A stretch of DNA of 64,000 nt from JADJNY01 sp046349615 (GTDB lineage Bacteria; Planctomycetota; UBA1135; GCA-002686595): positions 434,001-498,000 of the forward strand of contig JAXMBZ010000002.1 in assembly GCA_046349615.1 (NCBI GenBank), in the 5' to 3' direction. Under the pieces are notes generated by a model. The model saw only the letters and a program-made list of their open reading frames with translations, did not search any database and had not been told where the DNA came from. Shown here piece by piece: positions 16,935 to 24,868 of this stretch. Numbering within the stretch: position 1 is the first letter of the stretch; every line of letters begins with the position of its first letter. The position numbers were made by a program, and so were the translations under genes.

Positions 16935-17620
16935 TCGTCGCCTCCGTCGGCTCCGCCGCCCTCGCCCAGGTCCTCCGCGAACCGCGCGCCGAGCGCGTCG
17001 CGCAGACGGCGGCGCGCGTGGAAGAGCCGCGACATCACCGTGCCTTCGGGGATGTCGAGCGAGCGCGCGATCTCCTTGTACGAGCACTCCTGGAAGTGCC
17101 GCAGCGCGAGGATCTCGCGGTCGCGCGCCGAGAGCGTCAGCAGCGCGGCGTGGAACGCGGCGCGCCGTTCGTCCTGCAGCACCGCCTCGCCCGGGCCCGC
17201 CTCGTCGTCGGCGATCTCGTAGTCGGCGTCGTCCGGATCCGCGCCCGCCGCCTTGTCCGAGACGCTGCGCGCGGTGAGCCGGCCCTTCGAGCGCAGGAAG
17301 GAGAAGCAGGTGTTGCGCAGGATGCGGTGGAACCAGGGCAGGAAGGGCTCGCCCTCGCGGAACGAATCGCGCGAGCGGTAGACCTTCAGGAAGGCTTCCT
17401 GGCTGAGCTCCATGGCGTCGTCACGGCTGCCGACGAGCGAGTGGGCCACGCGGAAAGCCCGGCCGCGCAGCCCTTCGACGAGTCGGTCGAAGGCCGCGGG
17501 GTCGCCGCGCTTCGCGGCGAGCATGAGCTGCGTGGCGTCGCTCGCCATCGGCGGCGCGTCGTACCCCGCGCGGTCGGACTCCTTCACGGGTTCCTCGCGG
17601 AAATCAGGCCGTTCGCGCAT
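16931..17620 (-). CDS. ECF-type RNA polymerase sigma factor
   Basis: 229 residues. Region 2 covers about 35-105 (FDRLVEGLRGRAFRVA, ELSQEAFLKVYRS, PWFHRILRNTCFSFLR) and region 4 about 155-215 (LSARDREILALRHFQ, SYKEIARSLDIPEGTVMSRL). An acidic linker (ADPDDADYEIADDE) separates them. It follows lpxB with no gap and is followed by an overlapping anti-sigma gene, so this is an ECF regulatory unit co-transcribed with lipid A synthesis. The target promoter cannot be read directly. The C-terminal tail is Gly/Glu-rich. Confidence 0.93.
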   Translation of the reverse strand: MRERPDFREEPVKESDRAGYDAPPMASDATQLMLAAKRGDPAAFDRLVEGLRGRAFRVAHSLVGSRDDAMELSQEAFLKVYRSRDSFREGEPFLPWFHRILRNTCFSFLRSKGRLTARSVSDKAAGADPDDADYEIADDEAGPGEAVLQDERRAAFHAALLTLSARDREILALRHFQECSYKEIARSLDIPEGTVMSRLFHARRRLRDALGARFAEDLGEGGGADGGDE

Positions 17621-19075
17621 CTACCCGGGCCCCTCCGCGGAGAGCGCGGTCGAGACGACGATGCGCGCCGCGCGCGACGCGGCGCCCGGCGGTCCGAGGC
17701 GCTCCGCCGCGCGGTCGAGCCCCGCGAGGCAGGTCGCGCGCCACGCCTCGTCGCGGTGGGCGCGTACGAGCGCGCGTTCGACCTCGAGGGTGGGGCCCTC
17801 CCCGGCGAAGCCGAACTCGGGGAGGAGCTCCTCGCCCGCGAGGAGGTTCGTGACGGAGAACCAAGGCGCGGTGACGAACGCGCGGCCGATCCACTCCTCG
17901 CGCCGACTGCCGAGGCGGTAGAGCACGATCGCCGGCAGCCGGTGGTGGAGCACGTCGAGCAGCACGGTGCCCGACACCGTGAACGCGGTGCGGGCGCGCG
18001 CGAGCTCCGCGTGCAGCCCGCCGATCGCGACGCGCGCGTCGAGGCCGCGTCCGTGCTCGGCGACGAGGCGCTCGAGGCGCGCGCGCTGCCCTTCGTCGTC
18101 GTGCAGGAGCGCGATCTCCGGGCGGCCGAGCGCGTCGTACGCCGTGGTGAGGCGCGCGAGCATCCAGGGCAGGTTGCGCTCGATCACGCTCGCGCGGCTG
18201 CCGCACAGCACCGCGATGCCGCGCGCGCCGGCGCTCGGGCGCGTCACGGGCACGTCGCGCAGGTGGTCGAGCAGCGGATGCCCGACGTGCGTCGCGCGCA
18301 CGCCGTGGCGTTCGAACCACGCGCGTTCGAACGGGAGGATCGTCAGCGCGCGCTCGAACGTCGCGGCGTAGCCCGGCGTGCGCCACGGCGCCCAACCCCA
18401 GTACTGCGGCGCGACGAAGTGCACGGAGCGGATGCCGTAGCGCCGACCGAGGCGCGCGAGCGGCACGTGGAGCGCGGGCGAGTCGACGGGCACGATCAAG
18501 TCGGGCGGATCGACACGGAAGCGCTCGGCGCAGTCCTCGAGCATCCGCACGTAGTACGAGAGGCTCCCCATCACGCCCGAGAGGCCCATGACGGCGCGCT
18601 CGACCGGGCGCGCGAGCAACTCGACGCCCGCGTCGGCGAGCCGCGGTCCGCCGAGCCCGACGAAGCGCGGCGCGGGGAGTCCGCGCTCCGCGGCCTCGGC
18701 CCGCAGCGCGTGCACGAGCGTCACGGCGTGCGTCTCGCCGCTGCGCTCGGCGCACGAGACGAAGAACGAAAGCGAGCGAGCGGAGTCCTCTGCTCGCACC
18801 GGCGCGGCGCGGTCGAGCGCGAGCGAGGCTCCCGGAACGCGCGCGTCGTCGAAGCGCGTCGCCGGGGCGTCGACGACGTCGCGCAGGAGCTCCGCTTCGG
18901 CACGCCGACGCGTCGCGAGGTATCCCGCGGCGTGGAACGGCACGCACGCCGCCTGCACGAGCGCGCGCGCGAACTCACGGCGCACCGCGGACTTCGCGGA
19001 CGGGCCGCGCGGGGCCGCCCTCGAAGCGGGCGGACGCGCGACGGCGGCCGCCGGACTCGCTCCATCGATCGACAC
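17621..19075 (-). CDS. lpxB: Lipid-A-disaccharide synthase (LpxB-like, GT19)
   Basis: 484 residues from a GTG. An N-terminal extension of about 105 residues, Ala/Arg-rich, precedes the GT19 core that begins SFFVSCAERSGETH. The core has FVGLGGPRLADAGVELL, VMGLSGVMGSLSYYVRML, LIVPVDSPALHVPLAR, VAPQYWGWAPWR, GHPLLDHL, GIAVLCGSRASVIERNLP and VSGTVLLDVLHHRLPAIVLYR. LpxB joins UDP-2,3-diacylglucosamine and lipid X in lipid A synthesis, which implies an LPS-bearing outer membrane. Its place as first gene of an ECF sigma/anti-sigma operon is unusual. A TAGGCT box ends 9 bases before the start. The extension makes it longer than typical LpxB (about 380 residues). Confidence 0.85.
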   Translation of the reverse strand: MSIDGASPAAAVARPPASRAAPRGPSAKSAVRREFARALVQAACVPFHAAGYLATRRRAEAELLRDVVDAPATRFDDARVPGASLALDRAAPVRAEDSARSLSFFVSCAERSGETHAVTLVHALRAEAAERGLPAPRFVGLGGPRLADAGVELLARPVERAVMGLSGVMGSLSYYVRMLEDCAERFRVDPPDLIVPVDSPALHVPLARLGRRYGIRSVHFVAPQYWGWAPWRTPGYAATFERALTILPFERAWFERHGVRATHVGHPLLDHLRDVPVTRPSAGARGIAVLCGSRASVIERNLPWMLARLTTAYDALGRPEIALLHDDEGQRARLERLVAEHGRGLDARVAIGGLHAELARARTAFTVSGTVLLDVLHHRLPAIVLYRLGSRREEWIGRAFVTAPWFSVTNLLAGEELLPEFGFAGEGPTLEVERALVRAHRDEAWRATCLAGLDRAAERLGPPGAASRAARIVVSTALSAEGPG

Positions 19076-19084
19076 GGGGCGGAG

Positions 19085-19113
19085 AGCCTAGCGCTCGATC
19101 GCCGAGGCGCGAA
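19085..19113 (-). promoter_or_regulatory. Candidate promoter of the lpxB-sigma operon (leaderless type)
   Basis: Minus strand TTCGCG, 17 bases, TAGGCT, ending 9 bases before the GTG at 19075. Divergent from the promoter at 19128-19133 in a 64-base gap. Confidence 0.4.
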
Positions 19114-19127
19114 GCACGGCGGGCGGC

Positions 19128-19133
19128 TATCCT
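19128..19133 (+). promoter_or_regulatory. Candidate -10 box of the TPR gene (leaderless type)
   Basis: TATCCT ending 6 bases before the GTG at 19140. No Shine-Dalgarno and no clear -35. Confidence 0.35.
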
Positions 19134-19139
19134 CCGCGC

Positions 19140-19832
19140 GTGCTCCGCCTGGTCGCATTCTTCTTCGGCGCCTTCCTGCTGATGCTCGCCCTACGACACG
19201 TCCCCGTCGTCGGCCGGATCTTCGAGATCCCGCTGATCGGGTTCTGGGGCGCGGCGATCCTGCTCTCGCTCCTCCTCTCCCGCGTCGCGAGCGTCGGCGT
19301 CGACCGCGCGAGCTTGCGGCGCAAGGTCGCGGACCTGGAGCGCGTCGACACGCCGCACAACCAGGGGAAGCTCGGCTCGCTCCTGCTCGCGGGCGGACGC
19401 GCGAAGGCCGCGGTGACGCCGCTCGAGCGCGCCGTCGCCGGCGAGCCGGACTCGATCGAGTGGCGCTACCGCCTCGGGCTCGCGCGCCTCGAGGCGGGCG
19501 ACGCCGCCGGGGCCGCGGACGCGCTCGCCGCCGTCTCCGCTCGCGACGAGGAGTACGCGTACGGCGCAGCGCAACTCGCGCTCGCGCGCGCGCTCGAGCG
19601 CACGGGGCGCCGATCGGACGCGCTCGACGCGCTCGATCGGTTCGAGCGGAACCACGGCCCGAGCCCGGAGAGCGCGTGCCGGCGCGGGATCCTCCTGAAG
19701 CGGCTCGGCCGTCCCGACGAAGCGCGCGCGGTGCTCGCGAGCGTCGCGGGTCTCGCGAGCCGCGCGGGCGGTCGACAGAAGCGCGGCGCCGCGGGTTGGA
19801 CCTGGCGCGCGTTCCTCGCGCGGTTCTTCTGA
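19140..19832 (+). CDS. Membrane-anchored TPR-like protein
   Basis: 230 residues from a GTG. Two N-terminal hydrophobic segments (VAFFFGAFLLMLALRH and LIGFWGAAILLSLLLSRVA) are followed by a helical TPR-like domain: NQGKLGSLLLAGGRAKAAVTPLERA, WRYRLGLARLEAGDAAGAADAL, QLALARALERTGRRSDALDALDRF and RRGILLKRLGRPDEARAVLA. This suggests a membrane-tethered protein-interaction module of unknown partner. It converges with an ABC permease gene, leaving 2 bases. It diverges from lpxB, so it may share envelope-related control. The first in-frame GTG is used because the -10-like TATCCT lies just ahead of it. Confidence 0.8.
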   Translation: MLRLVAFFFGAFLLMLALRHVPVVGRIFEIPLIGFWGAAILLSLLLSRVASVGVDRASLRRKVADLERVDTPHNQGKLGSLLLAGGRAKAAVTPLERAVAGEPDSIEWRYRLGLARLEAGDAAGAADALAAVSARDEEYAYGAAQLALARALERTGRRSDALDALDRFERNHGPSPESACRRGILLKRLGRPDEARAVLASVAGLASRAGGRQKRGAAGWTWRAFLARFF

Positions 19833-19834
19833 GC

Positions 19835-20596
19835 TCAGGGAACGCGGCGCGCGAAGGCCATCTGCGCGGCGACGAAGAGCGCGAGCGCGAGGGCAACGAG
19901 CGGCAGGGCGAGGTGGAGGTCGAGCGCGTGCTTCGCGTAGATGCGCTGGTAGACCTCGACGTCGCTCCAGCGGAAGACGGACCAGTGCGTCGCCTGCTCG
20001 ACCATGTAGATCGCGAACTCGAAGATCGCGAGCACGAGGAACGCGAACGCGATTCGCAGCGGCGAGGACGAGACGCACGACGCGAGGAACACCGCCGCGT
20101 ACACGACGAGCAGGAAGAGCGACTGGTGCGCGGCGCAGAGGAACATCGGGCCCATCTCGAGCTCCTCGTGCACGCGCTCGAGCAGCCACGGCAGCGTCGC
20201 GGTCGTCGCGAAGACGGGCACGACGACGGCGAGCGCGCCGGCCGCGAAGCGCGCGCCGAGGAGCCGCCGCCGCGACACCGGGCGGGCGAGCCAGATCTCG
20301 AGCGTCCCGCGCTGCGCCTCGCCCGCGACGGCGCCCATCGCGAGGAGCACGGCCGCGACGGAGCCGAGCGCGTTGCAGCCCTTGAAGAAGTGCTGCGCGT
20401 TCACGTACGCGACGACGCCTTCGTCGTCGATGCGGTCGACGAGGTCCTTCAGCATCTGCAGCGGCGCCATGCCCCGCAGCGCGTCGACGTTCTTCTCGAA
20501 GTCCGGCCAGAAGAGGACGGCGAGCACGAGCAGGACCTCGAGCACGACGAAGTAGCCGAGCGCGAGCCACCGGATCGAGCGCAGCTCGGCGAGCAT
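19835..20596 (-). CDS. ABC-2 type transporter permease
   Basis: 253 residues with about six helices: WLALGYFVVLEVLLVLAVLFW, LGSVAAVLLAMGAVAG, FAAGALAVVVPVFATTATL, SLFLLVVYAAVFLAS, FAFLVLAIFEFAIYMV and LPLVALALALFVAAQMAFA. The cytoplasmic motif EAQRGTLEIWLARPVSRRRLL is characteristic of ABC-2 permeases. The ATG overlaps the ATPase stop by one base (TGATG). With the ATPase it forms a two-gene exporter of unknown substrate, distinct from the exporter at 1-2991. Confidence 0.9.
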   Translation of the reverse strand: MLAELRSIRWLALGYFVVLEVLLVLAVLFWPDFEKNVDALRGMAPLQMLKDLVDRIDDEGVVAYVNAQHFFKGCNALGSVAAVLLAMGAVAGEAQRGTLEIWLARPVSRRRLLGARFAAGALAVVVPVFATTATLPWLLERVHEELEMGPMFLCAAHQSLFLLVVYAAVFLASCVSSSPLRIAFAFLVLAIFEFAIYMVEQATHWSVFRWSDVEVYQRIYAKHALDLHLALPLVALALALFVAAQMAFARRVP

Positions 20597-21564
20597 CAGC
20601 AGCCCTCCACGCCGTAGAGGTCGCGGTAGAGCTCGGCGAGCGACATCTGGCCGTACTCGATCGCCGTCGGCGCGGGGAAACGCGGGTGCGCCAGCGCGGC
20701 GGCGAGGAAGGGACGCGGATCGTCCGACGCGAGCTCGACGAGCAGTCTCGGCGCGGCCGCGCGCGCGCTCGCCGCGCCGAGCTCGCGCGCGAGCGGCGCG
20801 AGGCGTTCGAGCTCCGTCCCCGGCGGGAACGCGAGGCGCACGAGCCGTCGCGCGCGCGCCTGGACGTCGCTCGCGAGCTCGTCGGCGATCTTCACGCCGC
20901 GGTCGAGGAACACGAGGTGCTCGCACGCGCGGTCGACCTCGCCGAGGTGGTGCGAGGAGAGGACGATCGTGCGGCCGCGGGCGACGTCCTCCTGGAAGAG
21001 CGCGAGCACCTCGCCGCGCTTCGTCGGGTCGAGGCCTTCGGTCGGCTCGTCGAGGATGCGGACGCGCACGTCGGGCGCGAGCGCCGCGGCGAGCAGGAGC
21101 TGGCGCTTCATCCCGTGGCTGAACGCGCGCACGCGCTTCTCGAGCGGCAGCGCGAGCCGTTCGGCGATCGCCGTCGCGCGCGCCAGCGCACTGCCGTCGC
21201 GTTCGCGGAGGAACCAGGCGAGGTGGTCGCGCGCGCGCAGCTCGCCGTAGAGCGCGAGCTCGCCGGGCGCGTAGCTCGTGCGCCGCCGGATCGCGACGCC
21301 GTCGCCTTCGAGCGCGGCGCCGTCGACCCACGCTTCGCCCGCGTCGCGCGGCACGAGCCCGGTGACGAGGCGCAGGAGCGTGCTCTTCCCGCTGCCGTTC
21401 GGCCCGAGGAGCCCGACGATGCCGCCGGGCCCGAGCTCGAGCTCGATCGGCTCGAGCGCGACCTTCGCGCCGAAGCGCTTCGTGAGGCCGCGCACGCGCA
21501 CGACGCCGGCGGGAGCGGCGCTCGCGACGGGCCCGGGGCTTCGGGACGAGGTGGGGGAGGACAA
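20596..21564 (-). CDS. ABC transporter ATP-binding protein
   Basis: 322 residues, from a TTG at 21564; a later in-frame GTG is possible because the first 18 residues are Ser/Pro/Ala-rich. Walker A is GPNGSGKSTLL, the signature is the variant FSHGMKRQLLL, Walker B is VRILDEPTEGLDP, and the switch is LSSHHLGEVD. The C-terminal 100 residues form the extra domain seen in exporter ATPases of the CcmA/DrrA class. It pairs with the permease at 19835-20596 by a one-base overlap. Confidence 0.92.
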   Translation of the reverse strand: MSSPTSSRSPGPVASAAPAGVVRVRGLTKRFGAKVALEPIELELGPGGIVGLLGPNGSGKSTLLRLVTGLVPRDAGEAWVDGAALEGDGVAIRRRTSYAPGELALYGELRARDHLAWFLRERDGSALARATAIAERLALPLEKRVRAFSHGMKRQLLLAAALAPDVRVRILDEPTEGLDPTKRGEVLALFQEDVARGRTIVLSSHHLGEVDRACEHLVFLDRGVKIADELASDVQARARRLVRLAFPPGTELERLAPLARELGAASARAAAPRLLVELASDDPRPFLAAALAHPRFPAPTAIEYGQMSLAELYRDLYGVEGC

Positions 21565-21611
21565 CGGGGCGCTCTTCTCCGCGACGGAGCGGGAGCGGAG
21601 AATACCCGTCG

Positions 21612-22430
21612 ATGTCGCGCTTCCAAGTCGGAGCCCTGCTCAAGGAGGACCAGCTCGGCCGCGTCGAGCGCATCGACCGGGTCGAGGTCGGTTCGGACGG
21701 TCGCGAGCGCCGAGTCCCGTTCGCCGTGCGCCGCGTCGCGTGCGGCGGGCGGCTCCCACTCTCCGGCGTCGTCGCGCGGCTCTGCGCGGGGCGCGAGCGG
21801 CGCGCGCTCGAGCACCTCGCGCGCGCGGGCGGGCTCGAGGGCACGCCGCGCGCGCTCGACGCCGCCGAGCTCGCGCGCATCGAATCGGCGGAGCACGGCG
21901 CGCCGGATCCGCGCGACGTCGTCGTGCGCTCGTGGCTCGAGGGCGCGCCGCTCTCGAAGGCGGAGCGCCTCCCGCGCGACTTCTTCGATCGGCTCGACGA
22001 GCTCGTGCAGGCGCTCCACGCGCGCGGCGTGTGCCACAACGACCTGCACAAGGAGCAGAACGTCCTCGTCGCGCGCGATGGTCGTCCCGCGCTGCTCGAC
22101 TTCCAGCTCGCGAGCGTGCACGAAGAGCGCGGGCGCGCGTTCGAGGTCCGCGCGCGCGAGGACCTGCGGCACGTCGAGAAGCACCGCCGGCGCTACACGC
22201 GCTTCGGCCGCGGACCCGACGGCGCGCACGAGCCGCAGCAAGGCGCGGGCGTCGGGCTGCGCCGCTCGTTCGTCGCGCGCGTGTGGCGCAGGACGGGGAA
22301 GCCGCTCTACAACGTCGTCACGCGCAAGCTGCTGCGCACGCGCGACGGCGAGGAACGCCGACCGTCGAGCGGGCCGTGGCCCGTGTGGACCGAGCCGGTC
22401 GGGCCGCGGGATGCGTCACGCGCGACGTGA
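21612..22430 (+). CDS. LPS-kinase/RIO-like protein kinase
   Basis: 272 residues with a minimal protein-kinase-like fold: PFAVRRVACGG with a candidate ATP lysine/arginine strand, the catalytic loop GVCHNDLHKEQNVLV (HND..K..N), and the metal-binding ALLDFQLASVHEE. This pattern is typical of KdkA/InaA (lipopolysaccharide kinase) and RIO-type kinases; either a sugar/LPS or a protein could be the target. The C-terminal 80 residues are basic and Pro-rich. It sits alone, divergent from the ABC pair with only 47 bases between, and converges with a lipoprotein gene. Confidence 0.82.
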   Translation: MSRFQVGALLKEDQLGRVERIDRVEVGSDGRERRVPFAVRRVACGGRLPLSGVVARLCAGRERRALEHLARAGGLEGTPRALDAAELARIESAEHGAPDPRDVVVRSWLEGAPLSKAERLPRDFFDRLDELVQALHARGVCHNDLHKEQNVLVARDGRPALLDFQLASVHEERGRAFEVRAREDLRHVEKHRRRYTRFGRGPDGAHEPQQGAGVGLRRSFVARVWRRTGKPLYNVVTRKLLRTRDGEERRPSSGPWPVWTEPVGPRDASRAT

Positions 22431-22477
22431 ATGCGCGCGCCGCGAGCGCCCGGCGAGGCGCCGCGCGCCGCGGACGC

Positions 22478-23131
22478 TCAGAGGATGTCCTCGCGATAGA
22501 CCCAGCGCTTCTTCTGCAGGAGGTCGCGGCGGTGCGCGACGAGGCGCCAGAGATCGGTCGGGCCCGTGATCGCGAGGAAGCGGCGTTCGCCGTCCTTCGT
22601 CGAGAGCTCGACCTCGCCCGCGACGAGACCGACGAGGCGTTTCTCGGCGGCTTCGTCGCTCGAGACGACGTACACGCCCGCGCCGATCTGATCGGGACGA
22701 CCCGCGAGCTGAGCGGGGATGGACGTCACGATCCCGAGCACGCGCGGATCGGACTGCACGGTCACCCAACTCTCCCACGTCCCGTGCTCGTCGAGCCCGA
22801 CGACGAGCAGGCGCGAACCCGGGGCCGGCTCGACGAACGCGAGGGGCACCTGCGGCAGGCGGATCTCGGTCTCCGCGGTGTAGAGGCCCGCGCCGACGGG
22901 CTCGATCACCGCGGGCTCGAGGTTCGGTCCGTCGCCGAAGCGGCTCTCGATCTCGACGCGCCCCGACTGCGCGGTCCGGCCGAGGAACACGATGCCGTAG
23001 TCGGTCGACACGCCGAGCTCGCGGCCGCCGCTCGTCTTCAGCGCGAGCGTCGGCTCCTGGATCGTGCGTGTGCCGACGCAGCTCGTGACGAGCGGGAGGG
23101 CGAGGAAGAACGAGACGAGCGGGAGTCGCAT
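22478..23131 (-). CDS. Lipoprotein of unknown function
   Basis: 217 residues. The signal peptide MRLPLVSFFLALPLVTSC ends in a lipobox (VTSC, Cys18). The mature protein is beta-rich (LALKTSGGRELGVSTDYGIVFLGR, VGAGLYTAETEIRLPQVPLAF), with no recognised domain. It lies 11 bases downstream of the HExxH protein gene and is probably its operon partner. The C-terminus (RRDLLQKKRWVYREDIL) is basic. Export and lipidation to the inner or outer membrane are inferred. Confidence 0.75.
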   Translation of the reverse strand: MRLPLVSFFLALPLVTSCVGTRTIQEPTLALKTSGGRELGVSTDYGIVFLGRTAQSGRVEIESRFGDGPNLEPAVIEPVGAGLYTAETEIRLPQVPLAFVEPAPGSRLLVVGLDEHGTWESWVTVQSDPRVLGIVTSIPAQLAGRPDQIGAGVYVVSSDEAAEKRLVGLVAGEVELSTKDGERRFLAITGPTDLWRLVAHRRDLLQKKRWVYREDIL

Positions 23132-23142
23132 GGGGGAGCGGG

Positions 23143-24834
23143 TCACTTCGAGATGCGTTCGTACCATTCGCGGATGCGGTCGTTCTCGGGCTCGAGCTCG
23201 CTCGCGAGCCCGGCGTGCAGCTTCGCTTCGTCGCTCGCGGCTTGGCCTGCGGCCTTCTGGATGTCGATCGCGAAGCCGCCGAGCGTCAGCGCGCCGGTCA
23301 GCGAGCGCGAGAGCAGGTAGTGGTATCGCCCGTTGAGCGGGTCGAGCTCCACGGCCTTCTTGAAGTCCTCGATGGCCTTCTCGGGTTCGTTCGTGAACGC
23401 GAGGCACTGTCCGCGCGCGGAGAACGCGCGCGCTTCCTTGACGCCGCCCTCGATCGCGGCGTTCAGGTCCGTGAGCGCGTTCTCGAAGTCGCCCTCGCCG
23501 TACATCAGGTAGATGCCGCGCTTGAGGCGCGCCTCGGGACCGGAGATCGCGATCGCGGCGATGTAGTTGCGCCACTGCTTCTCGAGGTCCTCGGTGTCCT
23601 TCACGCCGAGCTTCTTCAGGAGGTAGGCGCGGATGTCCTCGGGCTTGACCTTCTTCCCGCGGCCCGCGGGCTCGAACGGGATGCCCTTCTCGAGCGTGTA
23701 GAGGCCCTTGAAGAACTTGTCGAAGGCCTTCTGGTACTTGCCGTTCTCGAAGTTGTTCAGGAAGTACACGAACGACCACGCATGCGCGTACTGGAAGCCG
23801 TCGAACTCGTCGCGCGAGAGGAAGAAGAGCTGCTCGAGCTTCGTGAACGGGCGCCCCTCGAGACCGAGCTTCTTGTCGCGGCTGCCCGAGCCCTTGCCCG
23901 GACCGCCGCCGGTCTTGTTGCCCTCGCCCGCGATCGCTTGCTGCACGGTGAGCACGCGGTCGGTCTGCAGCTCGCCCGGCTTGATCACGAGCTTGCCCTT
24001 CCTGTCGCGCTCGACCTTCGACGAGCCGAAGTAGTCGGCGACGCCTTCGTTGACCCAGATCTGCGGGTCGTACTGCTGGTCGATCAGGAAGGTGAGCAGG
24101 TGCGTGCACTCGTGCAGCGCGACCCACGTCGACTCCGCGGGCTCCTCGTAGTTGTGGAAGAAGTTGAGCGAGCAGTCCTCGGGCCGGTCGCGCGGCGCGA
24201 AGAAGCCGAGCACACTCTCGGGCACCTCGCCGCCCGGTCCGCCGTAGGGCGCGAGCTTGCGGAAGTCCTCGTGGCTCTTGTAGACGTTCACCGCGAGCTT
24301 CGCGCGGCGGAAGCTCGGCGTCGGGCTGATGCCGATGCGCTGGTCCTGCAGCGCGTAGTACGTCTCGAGCAGCTCGCAGTAGTAGTCGAGCAGTTCGGGC
24401 GACGTGTTCGAGCGCACGACGAAGTGCTGCGTCTCCTTCTGCCAGGCGTTCGCGAAGTCGGAGTGCTTCGCGATGTCGGCCGTGCGGGCCTTGCTCGTCT
24501 CGAAGCTCTTCTTGAGCTCGGCCTCGTACGCGGCCTTCGAGAGCCACTTGCCCTGGTAGCGCACGAAGCCGTCGGCGAGCTTCTTCCGCTCGTCGTCGTT
24601 CGCGGGCACGTAGTCGGACATGTCGCCCTCGATCTCGACGGACGCGATCTGCGTCTTGTCGGGGACGAGGAGCTCGCCCTTCTCGAAGACGAGCTTGTAC
24701 CCCGTGCCCTCCATGCGCGCCTTCTTGCACGTGAGGACGCGGCCGTCCTTCGTGATCAGACGGTCGGCGACGGACGGGACGGCGAGGAGGGCGAGGACGA
24801 GGGACGCGGAGAGCGCGAAGCGAAAGCGCGGCAC
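23143..24834 (-). CDS. Exported DUF1570/peptidase-MA-like HExxH protein with TPR-like tail
   Basis: 563 residues from a GTG. Signal peptide FALSASLVLALLAVPSVA. A short N-terminal domain (residues 24-100, GRVLTCKKARMEG) precedes the metallopeptidase-like region. The zinc motif is HECTH (241-245), with the probable third ligand E263 in WVNEGVADYF. Residues 420-560 hold TPR-like repeats (FENALTDLNAAIEGG, PEKAIEDFKKAVELDPLNG). The family is abundant in planctomycetes and its substrates are unknown. It is in a row with the paralogue upstream (34-base gap) and the lipoprotein downstream (11 bases). A ribosome site GAAGGAAGG precedes the start. Confidence 0.82.
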   Translation of the reverse strand: MPRFRFALSASLVLALLAVPSVADRLITKDGRVLTCKKARMEGTGYKLVFEKGELLVPDKTQIASVEIEGDMSDYVPANDDERKKLADGFVRYQGKWLSKAAYEAELKKSFETSKARTADIAKHSDFANAWQKETQHFVVRSNTSPELLDYYCELLETYYALQDQRIGISPTPSFRRAKLAVNVYKSHEDFRKLAPYGGPGGEVPESVLGFFAPRDRPEDCSLNFFHNYEEPAESTWVALHECTHLLTFLIDQQYDPQIWVNEGVADYFGSSKVERDRKGKLVIKPGELQTDRVLTVQQAIAGEGNKTGGGPGKGSGSRDKKLGLEGRPFTKLEQLFFLSRDEFDGFQYAHAWSFVYFLNNFENGKYQKAFDKFFKGLYTLEKGIPFEPAGRGKKVKPEDIRAYLLKKLGVKDTEDLEKQWRNYIAAIAISGPEARLKRGIYLMYGEGDFENALTDLNAAIEGGVKEARAFSARGQCLAFTNEPEKAIEDFKKAVELDPLNGRYHYLLSRSLTGALTLGGFAIDIQKAAGQAASDEAKLHAGLASELEPENDRIREWYERISK

Positions 24835-24868
24835 GTGGGGGACCTTCCTTCTCGGGGCGGGCGGGAGC

